Position numbers and translations under genes: made by a program. A DNA stretch of 49,523 nt. It comes from an uncultured bacterium. GTDB lineage: Bacteria; Verrucomicrobiota; Kiritimatiellia; RFP12; UBA1067. The stretch lies in the NCBI GenBank assembly GCA_902779075.1, contig CACZAK010000050.1:1-49523 (forward strand), in the 5' to 3' direction. The notes beneath the pieces are model-generated. The model saw nothing but the letters and a program-made list of their open reading frames with translations, had not been told where the DNA came from and made no database searches. This document shows, piece after piece, positions 40,855-49,503 of the stretch. Each line of letters starts with the position of its first letter. The first letter of the stretch is position 1.

Positions 40855-43425
40855 TTATCCCTCATCTTCGCCTGCATCTGGCGACTCAAGGTCATAAGGG
40901 ATGAACTTAATCCCGACGCGGGCGGCGATATTCACGGCCCAAGCGTCGAACGCAGACTTACTGCGCACCTCCCAATCACAGTTGATATAGTAGTTCTCCC
41001 CGCCGAAGCTGTATGGTTCGCGCCACGTTTTGTGTTTTATAGGTCTTTCTCCATGTCCGGCAGGCCACAAGAATTGGCGAGGTATCTTGAGATTGCTCCT
41101 GCACCAACCGGGATCGGAGAGGCAAGCGACATCGTCATGCGAGAGCGCGCATCCACTCGCCTCAAGATCACGCAGAAATAGTCGCACATAGACGGACATC
41201 GTGAACGCCCTTCCGTTCTCGTCTAGGCAACATAAGGCTATGAAGTGTCTATCTGGCTTGGAAAGGCGCGAAAGCGACGGATCGGATTTCACGGAGTTCA
41301 AGAGAACTTGTGGCACCATGCCGTTTTTTTTCGGCATCTTGAGCGGCATGAGGTCGGTTTCGTCGTCGGAGACACGCTTCATGCCAGTCGCAGGAAACAC
41401 GGTCGCAGAAGCGATTACCGGGTCAATATCAAGGCAATCTACAAAGAAACTGAGACACTCGAAAGACGTCGCGGACTTTCGTCCGCAGTATGTGAAATAC
41501 TGGAAAAGCTCCCACTGGTAGGCTTTCTCGCACTTGCCGATGGTGGGGTGTGCAACGCGAGGATAAGGCGTGTAGTTGAGTCCGCCAGAGTTGAACTCTC
41601 GCATCATGGCATAAAATCCAAGCTTGGGAAGATAGCGAGGCGTCTTGTCGCGGTACTTGCGCCATGTGCGCCAGATACTGATCACGCCGAATCCGCTCTC
41701 CTCCATGTACGTCTTTATCTCCTGTGCGGCCTGCTCAAGGACGGATTTCGTCTTCGCGTCATTGAAGAACTTGGTCAGCGTGAAGCGCGTCTTATCGCCA
41801 TTCACCCTGCCGCGCTCGTAGGGGATGGCCTTTATGCCTGTACCGTCAAGCATCAAGCCACCGGAAAGAGTGCCGCGAACGGAATCAATCGTCCATTCAA
41901 GGTCGGGAGCGCGTTCCTGTGCCTTCTCAAACACCTCATCAACCGTCAGGCCCTTGTATCCCGCCTCTTCCAGGAGCGCGAGCATTACTTCGCGTCTGAA
42001 AGGTGCTTTGCTTGGCTGGCGCATTCCGTAGGCAATGGAGTAGGTTATGCCGAAATACTGCTTTGCGCGAAGGGACGTAATGTCCCGTTCTAACACCAGC
42101 TTCCGCTTGCCGTTCTTCCTTTTGATCTCTATGCGCTTCGTCATTCCATAGCGGACGTAGAAGCGATATTCAAGTTCACCGAGTTTGTCGAAACCATTCG
42201 CGGCGGCGACCTTTGCCATCTCATCATACGACAGGCTTCCAATACGCCCCTTGTGGGCGTTGACATAGCGGATAAAGGCATCGTAACGGGGCTTGTGTTT
42301 TGTAGTGAAGCCAAGCGCTACAATTCCGTCCTCGTTGAGAGCAATGTCGAATCCAGCGATTCGCATAAGCTCCACAACGGAGAAGGCAAGAGTACCTTGC
42401 CAGGAGAAAGTCTCGTCAATGAACCGCGTAAACGCGACGGACTCCACGAACGATCCGTTCTCATCTATGTACCTTGCGACGGGGGCTGTGAAGCTTGTGA
42501 AAGATTCTAAAGCGACGAGGGACTTGAGATGCGCCTCCATCTTGAGTGCAATCTGCCTAACACGCTCGCGGGTAAGACCAAGCTCGTCGCCTAGTGCGGC
42601 AAGCGACTTTTTTTCGCCGCCATCCTGTAAGGCCATGTAGTCGCGGAGAATTGCACTACGGTTACCGGACAGGTCGAAACGACCTTCAAGGAAGTGGCGG
42701 ACGTAAGCCGCAAAAGAGGGGAAATCACATGGCTTGACGACGACGGGGATTTCCTCATAGTCCCACACGACGCCGGATATGCAGTCTTCACGCAATTTGC
42801 GCATTTCTGCCGTCACGAGACGTCCGACACTGCGCCATTCGGAGAACGTCGCCATATCTATGGAAACTATGGCACGAGGCGTGAGCGCGACATGTTCACG
42901 CTCAAGAACGCGACGGAGTCGCGTGGAAAGCTTCGCCGTGTATTTTGGCGGGAGCGTGTCATCCAGTCGCATCAGCGGCTTGGGCTCCGTCACGGAGACA
43001 ACGGGGAGGTACGGCTGGACAATACCCCCTGATTCGGCGAACGGGAACACGCCCTGTTGCTCGTTCGGAGCGAATGGGGATACACACTGTGGATGTTCCT
43101 TCACCTGCTGCGTCTCGACGCTTTTGAATAGCCGTTGCAGTATGAGCAATTCCGTGCACCTCATTCTGCCGACACCCGGCTCGAAGATAAGGGAACTGGA
43201 GTCGCGAGAAGCAAATGCCGCGTAGGTGGTTATGCCGAGGCGTCCAAGGAGCTTGCGAAGCGAATTGGAGGCGAAATCGCTGACGACACGGAAACGGCCC
43301 TTGTCCGTATCTTCTGAAGCGAATGCATCAAGCGCGAACGTCACCGCCTTGTCATCACGGCAGCGCGTGAGTTGCTTTGCATTAGGATCAATAGGCAATC
43401 CCGTTATCTGTTCGGCGAGATACAT
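40855..43425 (-). CDS. RNA-polymerase-like regulator with sigma region-4 helix-turn-helix, restriction-modification operon
   Basis: About 856 residues from ATG 43425 (MYLAEQITGLPIDP); the frame opens at a TTG at 43464 and overlaps the methyltransferase end, and no good ribosome site is seen at either. Residues about 54-102 (LRKLLGRLGITTYAAFASRD...FEPGVGRMRCTELLILQRL) resemble the helix-hairpin-helix of the RNA polymerase alpha C-terminal domain. Residues about 272-307 (KSLAALGDELGLTRERVRQIA) are a sigma-70 region-4-type helix-turn-helix. Further winged-helix-like stretches (FRREVMLALLEEAGYKGLTV, about 480-520) could be HARE-HTH-like, not proven. The C-terminal 300 residues are not recognised. 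It is the last gene of the methyltransferase operon, so it may read target DNA, act as a specificity or effector subunit, or regulate the operon. Confidence 0.78.
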   Translation of the reverse strand: MYLAEQITGLPIDPNAKQLTRCRDDKAVTFALDAFASEDTDKGRFRVVSDFASNSLRKLLGRLGITTYAAFASRDSSSLIFEPGVGRMRCTELLILQRLFKSVETQQVKEHPQCVSPFAPNEQQGVFPFAESGGIVQPYLPVVSVTEPKPLMRLDDTLPPKYTAKLSTRLRRVLEREHVALTPRAIVSIDMATFSEWRSVGRLVTAEMRKLREDCISGVVWDYEEIPVVVKPCDFPSFAAYVRHFLEGRFDLSGNRSAILRDYMALQDGGEKKSLAALGDELGLTRERVRQIALKMEAHLKSLVALESFTSFTAPVARYIDENGSFVESVAFTRFIDETFSWQGTLAFSVVELMRIAGFDIALNEDGIVALGFTTKHKPRYDAFIRYVNAHKGRIGSLSYDEMAKVAAANGFDKLGELEYRFYVRYGMTKRIEIKRKNGKRKLVLERDITSLRAKQYFGITYSIAYGMRQPSKAPFRREVMLALLEEAGYKGLTVDEVFEKAQERAPDLEWTIDSVRGTLSGGLMLDGTGIKAIPYERGRVNGDKTRFTLTKFFNDAKTKSVLEQAAQEIKTYMEESGFGVISIWRTWRKYRDKTPRYLPKLGFYAMMREFNSGGLNYTPYPRVAHPTIGKCEKAYQWELFQYFTYCGRKSATSFECLSFFVDCLDIDPVIASATVFPATGMKRVSDDETDLMPLKMPKKNGMVPQVLLNSVKSDPSLSRLSKPDRHFIALCCLDENGRAFTMSVYVRLFLRDLEASGCALSHDDVACLSDPGWCRSNLKIPRQFLWPAGHGERPIKHKTWREPYSFGGENYYINCDWEVRSKSAFDAWAVNIAARVGIKFIPYDLESPDAGEDEG

Positions 43426-43445
43426 TGGAGGGATGAATAATGAAG

Positions 43446-44768
43446 TTAGACAGGAGGAGTACAATTCATTGCGTCCATGGCGGGAGTCTCTGGCAGCTGC
43501 GCAGGATTTGGGGTTGCGGCGTGTTCGAGCGCGGCAATGAGAAGCGGCAAAGCGACGACATATCCTGCCTTGGGCGGGACAGCGTTGCCTATAGCGCGGA
43601 CGAGCGCGGTCCGCCCCATTTCGCTGAAGTCGAAGAAGTCGGGGAAGAACTGTACTCGCGCCGCCTCATGCGGCGTCAGGGTACGTCGGCGGAGCGGGTG
43701 GATGAACCTGCCGCGCCCACAGCAGGCGAATCCGCCCGTGAGAGTGGAGGCTGGCCTATCCCAATGCATACGCCCGTACACGGCGTTATAGGAGTGTTCC
43801 TTCAGGCGATGGCAGTCGGGACGTTCCGAATTTGGGAGGTTGTAGACGTCGTGTTCGAAGAGATAATCTATGCGCCGTTGGTTGACTTCGCCTGTAAGTG
43901 CGGCGGAGTCAAACACACATGCGGGATTCTCCGCTTCCAGCAGATCGGCTATCGCCCATGAAATCGGGCGCACCGGCAGAGCAAAGCGTTCGGCAATCTT
44001 CGCGAGGCTTAGATCCCGCATCACCCGGGATGCAATAAGGATCATGCGCTTACGTGTCTGTGCGACGCCTACCTTCCACATATGTAATACGCCATAGCTT
44101 ACGGAGTAGCCGATTTGTTTCAGATAGTTGTCGGCTGTGTTTAGAACACCGTGGACATCATATGCTACACCAGGAACGTTCTCGATGATAATGGTGTCTG
44201 GATTGAGGATTTCGGCGCAACGGACGGCCCGGAGGTAGAGGAGATTGCGCTCGTCGTTCCAGCGGGTGTGGTTGTTGAGATTGGAGTTCCCTTGACATGG
44301 CGGACCGGCGACAAGGACGTCTATGTGTCCGACATCAGCGCAGAACTGTGTCTCCTCCGGCGTGAGCGGTGTGCCCAGCTCGCCGTTGATGCGCGTCTCT
44401 ATGGGCTTGCCGTCGAGGATGTCTGGCTGGAAATTCTTCTGGTATAGTTCCCTGGCTCCTTTGTTAATGTCCGAAGCGAACACGGAGCGGAATGCACAGC
44501 CGAGACCCCGTGCCGCTTCGCGTATGCCGAGTGTCAGGCCGCCACAACCACAAAAGAGATCAACGGCGCGTATTTCCTGAGCCGATACGCGGACGCGGGG
44601 GCGCTCGGATGAGGCGAGCCATGCTTGGTCGTAGACGTCCTCTAGTGGCGCGGTTCTGTCAACCCAGGCGGGGATGGGGAGTTTCGAAGTTTTTACTCCC
44701 CTTCCCTTTACGAGAATGCGACGGATTATGTCGTTTCCGGATATCTGAAAGTTGATCTTTTCTGGCAT
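43446..44768 (-). CDS. DNA (cytosine-5-)-methyltransferase
   Basis: 440 residues with the C5-methyltransferase motifs in order: I AVDLFCGCGGLTLGI, IV VAGPPCQGNSNLNNH (catalytic Cys), VI TIIIENVPGV, VIII AQTRKRMILIA, IX LTPHEAARVQFFP, and X AIGNAVPPKAGYVVALPLL. S-adenosylmethionine is the methyl donor. The target-recognition region between VIII and IX is of ordinary length; the sequence recognised is unknown. Start ATG 44768 comes 5 bases after the upstream stop. In the same operon are a GHKL ATPase and unrecognised proteins, so it probably protects self DNA from an accompanying nuclease. Confidence 0.95.
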   Translation of the reverse strand: MPEKINFQISGNDIIRRILVKGRGVKTSKLPIPAWVDRTAPLEDVYDQAWLASSERPRVRVSAQEIRAVDLFCGCGGLTLGIREAARGLGCAFRSVFASDINKGARELYQKNFQPDILDGKPIETRINGELGTPLTPEETQFCADVGHIDVLVAGPPCQGNSNLNNHTRWNDERNLLYLRAVRCAEILNPDTIIIENVPGVAYDVHGVLNTADNYLKQIGYSVSYGVLHMWKVGVAQTRKRMILIASRVMRDLSLAKIAERFALPVRPISWAIADLLEAENPACVFDSAALTGEVNQRRIDYLFEHDVYNLPNSERPDCHRLKEHSYNAVYGRMHWDRPASTLTGGFACCGRGRFIHPLRRRTLTPHEAARVQFFPDFFDFSEMGRTALVRAIGNAVPPKAGYVVALPLLIAALEHAATPNPAQLPETPAMDAMNCTPPV

Positions 44769-44773
44769 AATGT

Positions 44774-45667
44774 TCAGGCGTCTGCCTCCTCGCCCTTGAA
44801 TGCGTCAAACTGCTTCGGGAGCAGCTTCCATAGTTCATCCGCGTCCGCCGCGCCGTAGAAGTCGCGCGTCTCCGCAAGCTGGGCCACCACGCGCAGAAGC
44901 TCGGATATAGAGCCTGGTTTCTTGTGTGTGGTGGCGCCTTTCTTCACGCGACGAGCGGCGTTTGCATCGTAGTAAAGCCTCACTGCCGTCTGCATCGTCA
45001 CTGGAAGGCGCGTGCCTTCGGGCTTGTTCGACATTTCGTCTATGAACTTACCGAACTCCGACGGCGGGGAAAGGAACAGTATCTCCTTAAGCGGTTCGCC
45101 CATGGAGTGGAAGTCACGGTAGAGATACAGCGGCCCCGCGATGAAGTGGCGCACCCAGTAGCGGTCGTTATCGCAGTCATATATCCAGCGCGAGTTGGCG
45201 GGTATATCCTTTATCCTGCGCGTCGTCTTCACGAGCTGACGGAAGTAGGCAAACGCGAGCCAGGTCCAGAGTCCGGCATTTTTGCGGTTCTCTTCAAGAG
45301 TGTCTTCGGGGAACAGCGAGGAAAAATACTCGCAGAGCTCCAGCTTCGTCAGGAAAGGCTTAGCAAGATCAGCCTCGAAGTCGCCAGGAAACGCATGGGT
45401 AAACTGCGGATCGTCGATGAGGTCATCCACCTCGCCAGGGAGCGCCTTCTTCTCAAGGCGCATCTTCTTCAGGAGCGCTTCCGCCTGCTCTATGCCCTTG
45501 GTCGTGAAGTACTTTACCGTCACGGGATTCGATGCCTCGGCCTGCGCGGCAGAAGTTGACGGGTCCGATGCAGCCACAGGCGTCTGCGACTGTTCAGGAG
45601 ACGGAGCTTGCGAAGCGGCGGAGCCGGACATGATGGATGTGAAATCGAACGGCTTTATGTCTGACAT
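44774..45667 (-). CDS. Operon protein of unknown function, possible DUF6339-like
   Basis: 297 residues. After a Ser/Pro/Ala-rich start (about 1-50), a helical domain carries ENRKNAGLWTWLAFAYFRQL and YWVRHFIAGPLYLYRDFHSM. From memory a WLWLA...RHLLAGPY pattern occurs in proteins next to similar methyltransferase/ATPase operons (DUF6339-type), but I cannot prove this. No obvious nuclease motif stands out. GAGGAG precedes the ATG; 4 bases separate it from the gene upstream. A candidate for the effector or adaptor of the system. Confidence 0.72.
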   Translation of the reverse strand: MSDIKPFDFTSIMSGSAASQAPSPEQSQTPVAASDPSTSAAQAEASNPVTVKYFTTKGIEQAEALLKKMRLEKKALPGEVDDLIDDPQFTHAFPGDFEADLAKPFLTKLELCEYFSSLFPEDTLEENRKNAGLWTWLAFAYFRQLVKTTRRIKDIPANSRWIYDCDNDRYWVRHFIAGPLYLYRDFHSMGEPLKEILFLSPPSEFGKFIDEMSNKPEGTRLPVTMQTAVRLYYDANAARRVKKGATTHKKPGSISELLRVVAQLAETRDFYGAADADELWKLLPKQFDAFKGEEADA

Positions 45668-45671
45668 GGTT

Positions 45672-46463
45672 TCAGCTCCTCTTGAACTCCGAGGTTATCT
45701 CGACAAGGCGGCAGTCTTCGGCAAAGCTCGCCGCAACGTCGTCTATCCATTCCGCCACGGCGTCAAGGTGTTCCTCTATCTCCTGCGGCGATTCCGCGCT
45801 GTCGGAAAGCACCGGAAGCTCGTCGCACCCGAGGTATTTTGCCAGCTTCGCCCAGTCATCCGCCCATTGCGGCGGATTCTCGAATCGCACGATGAATGCG
45901 TATGTGAGAATCTCGCGCATGATGGATGGGAACGCAAGAGCCTGAAACGCCGGCTGATTCACCTCGCCAAGGGAAGAGAACTTGCCCTTGGCCAAGAGCA
46001 GTATCGGATTACTTGGTACCTTGAAGTTGAGTTTCCAAAAACGTCCCTTCAGGTTGTCGCTCTGCTCCGCCCAGTTCAGTGGAAGGAGCGGCTTGCGGCT
46101 GCCTGTGTCGTTGTCGGAGCTCTTCTCTTCCTTCTCGTGGAGGTTAGAGGCGACACCAAATATCATCTTATCTATCGGACGAACGACCTTGAGGCGGAAG
46201 CTCACACCGTTCGAAGACGGGAAATCCTTAAACACGACCTTGACGCTCTGCGGCAGGTCTTCGACCGCGCCCAGCTCGCGTCTTTCAGCCTTTGTGCTGC
46301 GTATGGCATCAAGGCTGACCATGCAGCCCGCGTATTTGGGATTGTTCTTGAGCTCCGGGGACGTCTTGAGATAGACAGTCAAAACGGGGGCGTTCTTCTC
46401 GCCGATTATATCAATGAGCGACCGGTCTATTGATTCGCGCCCCGTATAGTTCATGAGAGCCAT
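45672..46463 (-). CDS. Operon protein of unknown function
   Basis: 263 residues, no family recognised. Contains MIFGVASNLHEKEEKSSDND, an acidic segment, and a C-terminal PQEIEEHLDAVAEWIDDVAA helix. No signal peptide or membrane segment. It starts with an ideal GGAGGTG, whose bases lie inside the GHKL-ATPase stop region. Tightly linked on both sides, so certainly part of the same system. Candidate restriction or DNA-binding subunit by context only. Confidence 0.75.
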   Translation of the reverse strand: MALMNYTGRESIDRSLIDIIGEKNAPVLTVYLKTSPELKNNPKYAGCMVSLDAIRSTKAERRELGAVEDLPQSVKVVFKDFPSSNGVSFRLKVVRPIDKMIFGVASNLHEKEEKSSDNDTGSRKPLLPLNWAEQSDNLKGRFWKLNFKVPSNPILLLAKGKFSSLGEVNQPAFQALAFPSIMREILTYAFIVRFENPPQWADDWAKLAKYLGCDELPVLSDSAESPQEIEEHLDAVAEWIDDVAASFAEDCRLVEITSEFKRS

Positions 46464-46467
46464 AGCG

Positions 46468-48567
46468 TCACACCTCCTCTTCCGTCATGGCATTGCCTGA
46501 TTCCGCTGGCGGGTTGGCTTCAGAATAGTCGTAGCGCTGGCGTGTTATCTCAAGATCGCGGTTGGGATCGAATCCCGTAACCGAGAGCCTGAACGCTCCT
46601 TGCTTCTTTACGCAAACGACGAGCTTGTTGCCGTCCCCGGAAAACTCAACAATCTCGCTTTGAGCGGGGTCTTCGAGAGCGATGGCGATGGTGGCGGAAT
46701 CTTTGAGGTCGAAGTCGTTGGGCGACCACTTCGTCTTGTTGAATGGCGCATAGCCCATCTTGTAGAATGCTTTGAAAGGATACCCCTTCTCCGCTACGCG
46801 GTCAGGCTTTACCGAAATCGTGAAGCCTGTCTTGCTTTGCAGTTTTGCAAGATGGAGGAGTTCTTCGGGAAGCCCTGCGGGGATCGGCCTCGGATCGTCC
46901 GGTGGTTCGGGCGTGTCGGGCTCGTCTTGGTCTGGCTTCTTGGGCGTCGGATTCTTCGTCTTTTTCGGCTCGTCGTCCACCTCCTTCGGAATGCCGAAAG
47001 AACCGATGAGCGGATACCAGTCGGGGTCTTTGTCTGCGGATTCGATACGATTCAGTATCTCGCCCACGGCCGAGGTGACAAACGATATGTGCGCGCTTGG
47101 TGCGAAGTAGTTTTCCTTTATGCGCTTGGCGGTATAGTCCCACGAACCATGGCTTGGTGGTTCGCTAGCGACGAGGCACTTCGCGAGATTCTCGCCTTCT
47201 ATTAAAACGAGCGAGACGTATCGCACAAACGACTTCTTCGACGCGGAATCTATCAGCAGACCCTTGCGGTAGAAAGCCGTCCTGTAAGTTACCGCCTCAT
47301 CCACGTTCACAATGGAAACGGAGAACGAGTCTTTGACATACTTAGGCTCGTTGCGATTCACTTCGGACCGGGCCTGTATCGTCATAGGCACGACGAAACG
47401 GACGTATTTGCCTGAGGCGATCTGCTTCTTGATTGCCTTAAGGTTCAAATCCTCGAACATGGCATCGCACCACTGCGAACGGCAGCCAGGAGCAATGTGT
47501 TTAAGCGTATAAGACTGCCCTTCGGGGAAATCCTCCGCCATGACCTTCGCCGCAAGCGAATAGTGAAGGCGCGTTACGATATTGCTGCGGCTGTCGGGTT
47601 CGTCTGGAAGGTATTTCTTCTCCTTCTTGATCGACTCAGAATCAAGTACTATTTCCGTATCATCCACCCCCGTCTTTATCGTGACCTTCAACTTGCCGCC
47701 GATGATCGCAATCATGAAGTTTTTGAGGACGGCACGGACAATGTTCTCGCGTGTGAATGCTCCGTCGCCGTTCTCATTTTCTAGATTGAGATACGGAATC
47801 ACGATGCTCGTTCCCGGCTCGAATGACCGCTGGAGACGGAACATCTTGCGGAAATCCTCTATCCTCTTATCGTCCGTAACGGGACGCTTGCGCATGTACC
47901 CTTTAGGCGGATTCTCCATTGGCGCTTCTGTGCCGAACCAGCCGTCAGGCCCGAACATATCACCGTTTATAGTGCGGCTCATGAGCACCATACGTCCTGC
48001 TATGAAGCGTGGAACGGATTCGTTCTTGCGGGAAGAAAACGTAAAAGAGGTCATGAGACGGCTTGCCTGCATGAACATAATCTTGCCCGAGCCCCAACTG
48101 CCGAGCGAGCCCGCGCCGTTCTTGTCCGAACGGTTCTCCTTAAAGAAGAAGTTGTAGTAGTTGCCCTTCTTCCTGTCGTTTTCTAGTTCCTCCTTCGTAG
48201 GGCAGGTGTCAAGGCTGCCGGTGAGACCGGTCGTGTTGAAGTCCTCTATCGTCATGAACTCGCAATGCTCATCTACAGCAGGGACATTCGCAAGCCCGCT
48301 CTGTTCGTTTGTGTAGTGGGCGTCGGCAAGCTCCCCGCGAAAGTTCGCAGCATACACAGTTCCATCAACCGCCGCTTCAGCGCCGGAGTAGTATATCCGC
48401 ACATCAGCCGGAGCAGCACCGGACCGCGCGTCAAGCGAGTTCTGTATTCCTTCGCGGATTACCGATTCGAGGCGGGTACTCTTGAAAAACTCACCCGTCA
48501 CGGAATCGCGCTGCGTATCGTCCGGGTCTGTCTTCTTGAACACCCAATGAGGTAATGCAACATCCAT
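46468..48567 (-). CDS. GHKL (MutL/Hsp90/MORC-like) ATPase of a restriction-modification-type operon
   Basis: 699 residues. The GHKL ATP site is visible: N box SVIREGIQNSLDARSG (motif ExxxNxxDA), G1-like FMTIEDFNTTGLTGSL (DxxGx type, with D then NTTG), and G2-like GSLGSWGSGKIMFMQASRLM (GxxGxGK type). The N-terminal ATPase (about 1-250) is followed by an S5-like/transducer part and a C-terminal ~200-residue beta-rich region after a Pro/Asp/Lys linker (KTKNPTPKKPDQDEPDTPEP). ATPases of this group clamp DNA and couple ATP use to restriction or repair; MORC/MutL-like members in restriction-modification operons were described by Iyer, Abhiman and Aravind. The start has AAGGAGGA. It precedes two unrecognised genes and the methyltransferase. 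Confidence 0.85.
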   Translation of the reverse strand: MDVALPHWVFKKTDPDDTQRDSVTGEFFKSTRLESVIREGIQNSLDARSGAAPADVRIYYSGAEAAVDGTVYAANFRGELADAHYTNEQSGLANVPAVDEHCEFMTIEDFNTTGLTGSLDTCPTKEELENDRKKGNYYNFFFKENRSDKNGAGSLGSWGSGKIMFMQASRLMTSFTFSSRKNESVPRFIAGRMVLMSRTINGDMFGPDGWFGTEAPMENPPKGYMRKRPVTDDKRIEDFRKMFRLQRSFEPGTSIVIPYLNLENENGDGAFTRENIVRAVLKNFMIAIIGGKLKVTIKTGVDDTEIVLDSESIKKEKKYLPDEPDSRSNIVTRLHYSLAAKVMAEDFPEGQSYTLKHIAPGCRSQWCDAMFEDLNLKAIKKQIASGKYVRFVVPMTIQARSEVNRNEPKYVKDSFSVSIVNVDEAVTYRTAFYRKGLLIDSASKKSFVRYVSLVLIEGENLAKCLVASEPPSHGSWDYTAKRIKENYFAPSAHISFVTSAVGEILNRIESADKDPDWYPLIGSFGIPKEVDDEPKKTKNPTPKKPDQDEPDTPEPPDDPRPIPAGLPEELLHLAKLQSKTGFTISVKPDRVAEKGYPFKAFYKMGYAPFNKTKWSPNDFDLKDSATIAIALEDPAQSEIVEFSGDGNKLVVCVKKQGAFRLSVTGFDPNRDLEITRQRYDYSEANPPAESGNAMTEEEV

Positions 48568-48602
48568 GTCCGTCCTCCTTACTGTATGGAGAGCAGTATT
48601 TG

Positions 48603-48851
48603 TCAGGCCAGCGAGAACACCTGAGGTGTGCCGTTCGGCGTGTTCTTGAACCGTTTCTTGGCCTCGGAGACTGCCGCCTCAATGGCAGAGAATATCTTGT
48701 TTACGTCCCTGTCGGTATATTCGTATGCAAGCTTGTTGGAGCAATTGCCCAACAGGCGAAGCATAGAAATCGTCTTGATCGTCCTGGCTTCCGCCATACG
48801 CACGAACTTGTCTCTTTTAGATTCCGTCTTTTTAGCCTTTTCGTTGGCCAT
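48603..48851 (-). CDS. Small helical protein, first gene of the restriction-modification-like operon
   Basis: 82 residues: KRDKFVRMAEARTIKTISML, then RLLGNCSNKLAYEYTDRDVN and a closing IFSAIEAAVSEAKKRF. From memory, proteins with R-L-I/L-GN-SN-..YEYT..D are recurrent small partners near phage-defence and methyltransferase genes, of unknown biochemical role. AGGAGA precedes the start and a TATGATAATATT promoter element lies about 30 bases further up. It ends 35 bases before the GHKL ATPase. Confidence 0.78.
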   Translation of the reverse strand: MANEKAKKTESKRDKFVRMAEARTIKTISMLRLLGNCSNKLAYEYTDRDVNKIFSAIEAAVSEAKKRFKNTPNGTPQVFSLA

Positions 48852-49114
48852 ATCACTTTCTCCTGTAAGGTTTGCGCGAAAATATTATCATATTCTCTCT
48901 TCTCTCGTCAATAGTACAATGAAATTATTTTTCAAATATTTGCAAAAAGGCAACTGCCGGACTAGCGACAAATCACCACCCCTTGATAATATGCTTAGAG
49001 CACTGATATCCATTTGAAATGCCGTTTTGTCATTTCAAGTGAATACAACAATATATACCGAATACATTTTCGCCAGTTATCAACTGGCGATTTGTGCGTA
49101 ACAATATGTCCTTT
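48852..49114. other. AT-rich spacer with hairpin
   Basis: No gene. Contains the -10-like TATGATAATATT of the operon and the perfect hairpin described separately (49070-49090). Confidence 0.4.
49070..49090. terminator. Perfect 9-base-pair stem-loop
   Basis: TCGCCAGTT-ATC-AACTGGCGA followed by TTTG on the plus strand. It lies downstream of the truncated gene at 49115-49495. A terminator or dyad; the T run is short. Confidence 0.4.
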
Positions 49115-49495
49115 TCACGCCCTCGCCCTTGCGCCCGACGCCTTCTTGCCTTTACCGTACTCACGCCGTTCTGACGTCGCCTTGCGGATTGAATCGAGGA
49201 GGCCTGGGATTATCTCAGCGCCCATCTTCGCGGCGGCGAAAGTGAGGCGCCCTGCGTCCTTCAGCGACGCGCCCGTCCAGAAGATTTCCTTCTGGTCGAC
49301 GATGATGAAGCGGTCGTGGCAGATTCCGCAGATGGTCTTCGTGAACTTGCCGCATTGCGCCCCGAACGCCTCGAAGTCCGATTCCTCCAGTTCGCCGTTG
49401 GAATGCGTCACCAGCTCGATCTTCAGCCTCTTGGGTGGAATCCGAAAAACAAGTGCGCCTGAAACGGGAGGCAGCCTAGCGGCATAGCCTCTGTT
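49115..49495 (-). pseudogene. Truncated C-terminal part of an ORF6N/PLD-type protein
   Basis: The frame contains ICHDRFIIVDQKEIFWTGAS, then LKDAGRLTFAAAKM, a phospholipase-D-like H-D-R-F-x3-D motif with the GASLKD box seen at the C-terminus of ORF6N-domain and RhuM-type proteins. The N-terminal domain is absent: the frame is open only back to a TGA at about 49496, inside a long hairpin (49455-49503), and no ATG or GTG with a ribosome site begins it apart from a GTG at 49411. Either the fragment is a decayed gene, or a short mobile hairpin has replaced its front half. Confidence 0.65.
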
Positions 49496-49503
49496 TCAGG
49501 CGC
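49455..49503. repeat. Long hairpin at the truncation point
   Basis: GCGCCTGAAAC at 49455-49465 pairs perfectly with GTTTCAGGCGC at 49493-49503. Inside it GGAGGC and GCCTCT extend the stem with one or two unpaired bases; the loop is about 14 bases. It marks the left edge of the sequence that replaces the missing part of the truncated gene. Confidence 0.75.

Noticed and set aside
49455..49503. Integron attC site
   Set aside because: The arms do not contain the required GTTRRRY / RYYYAAC core sites.
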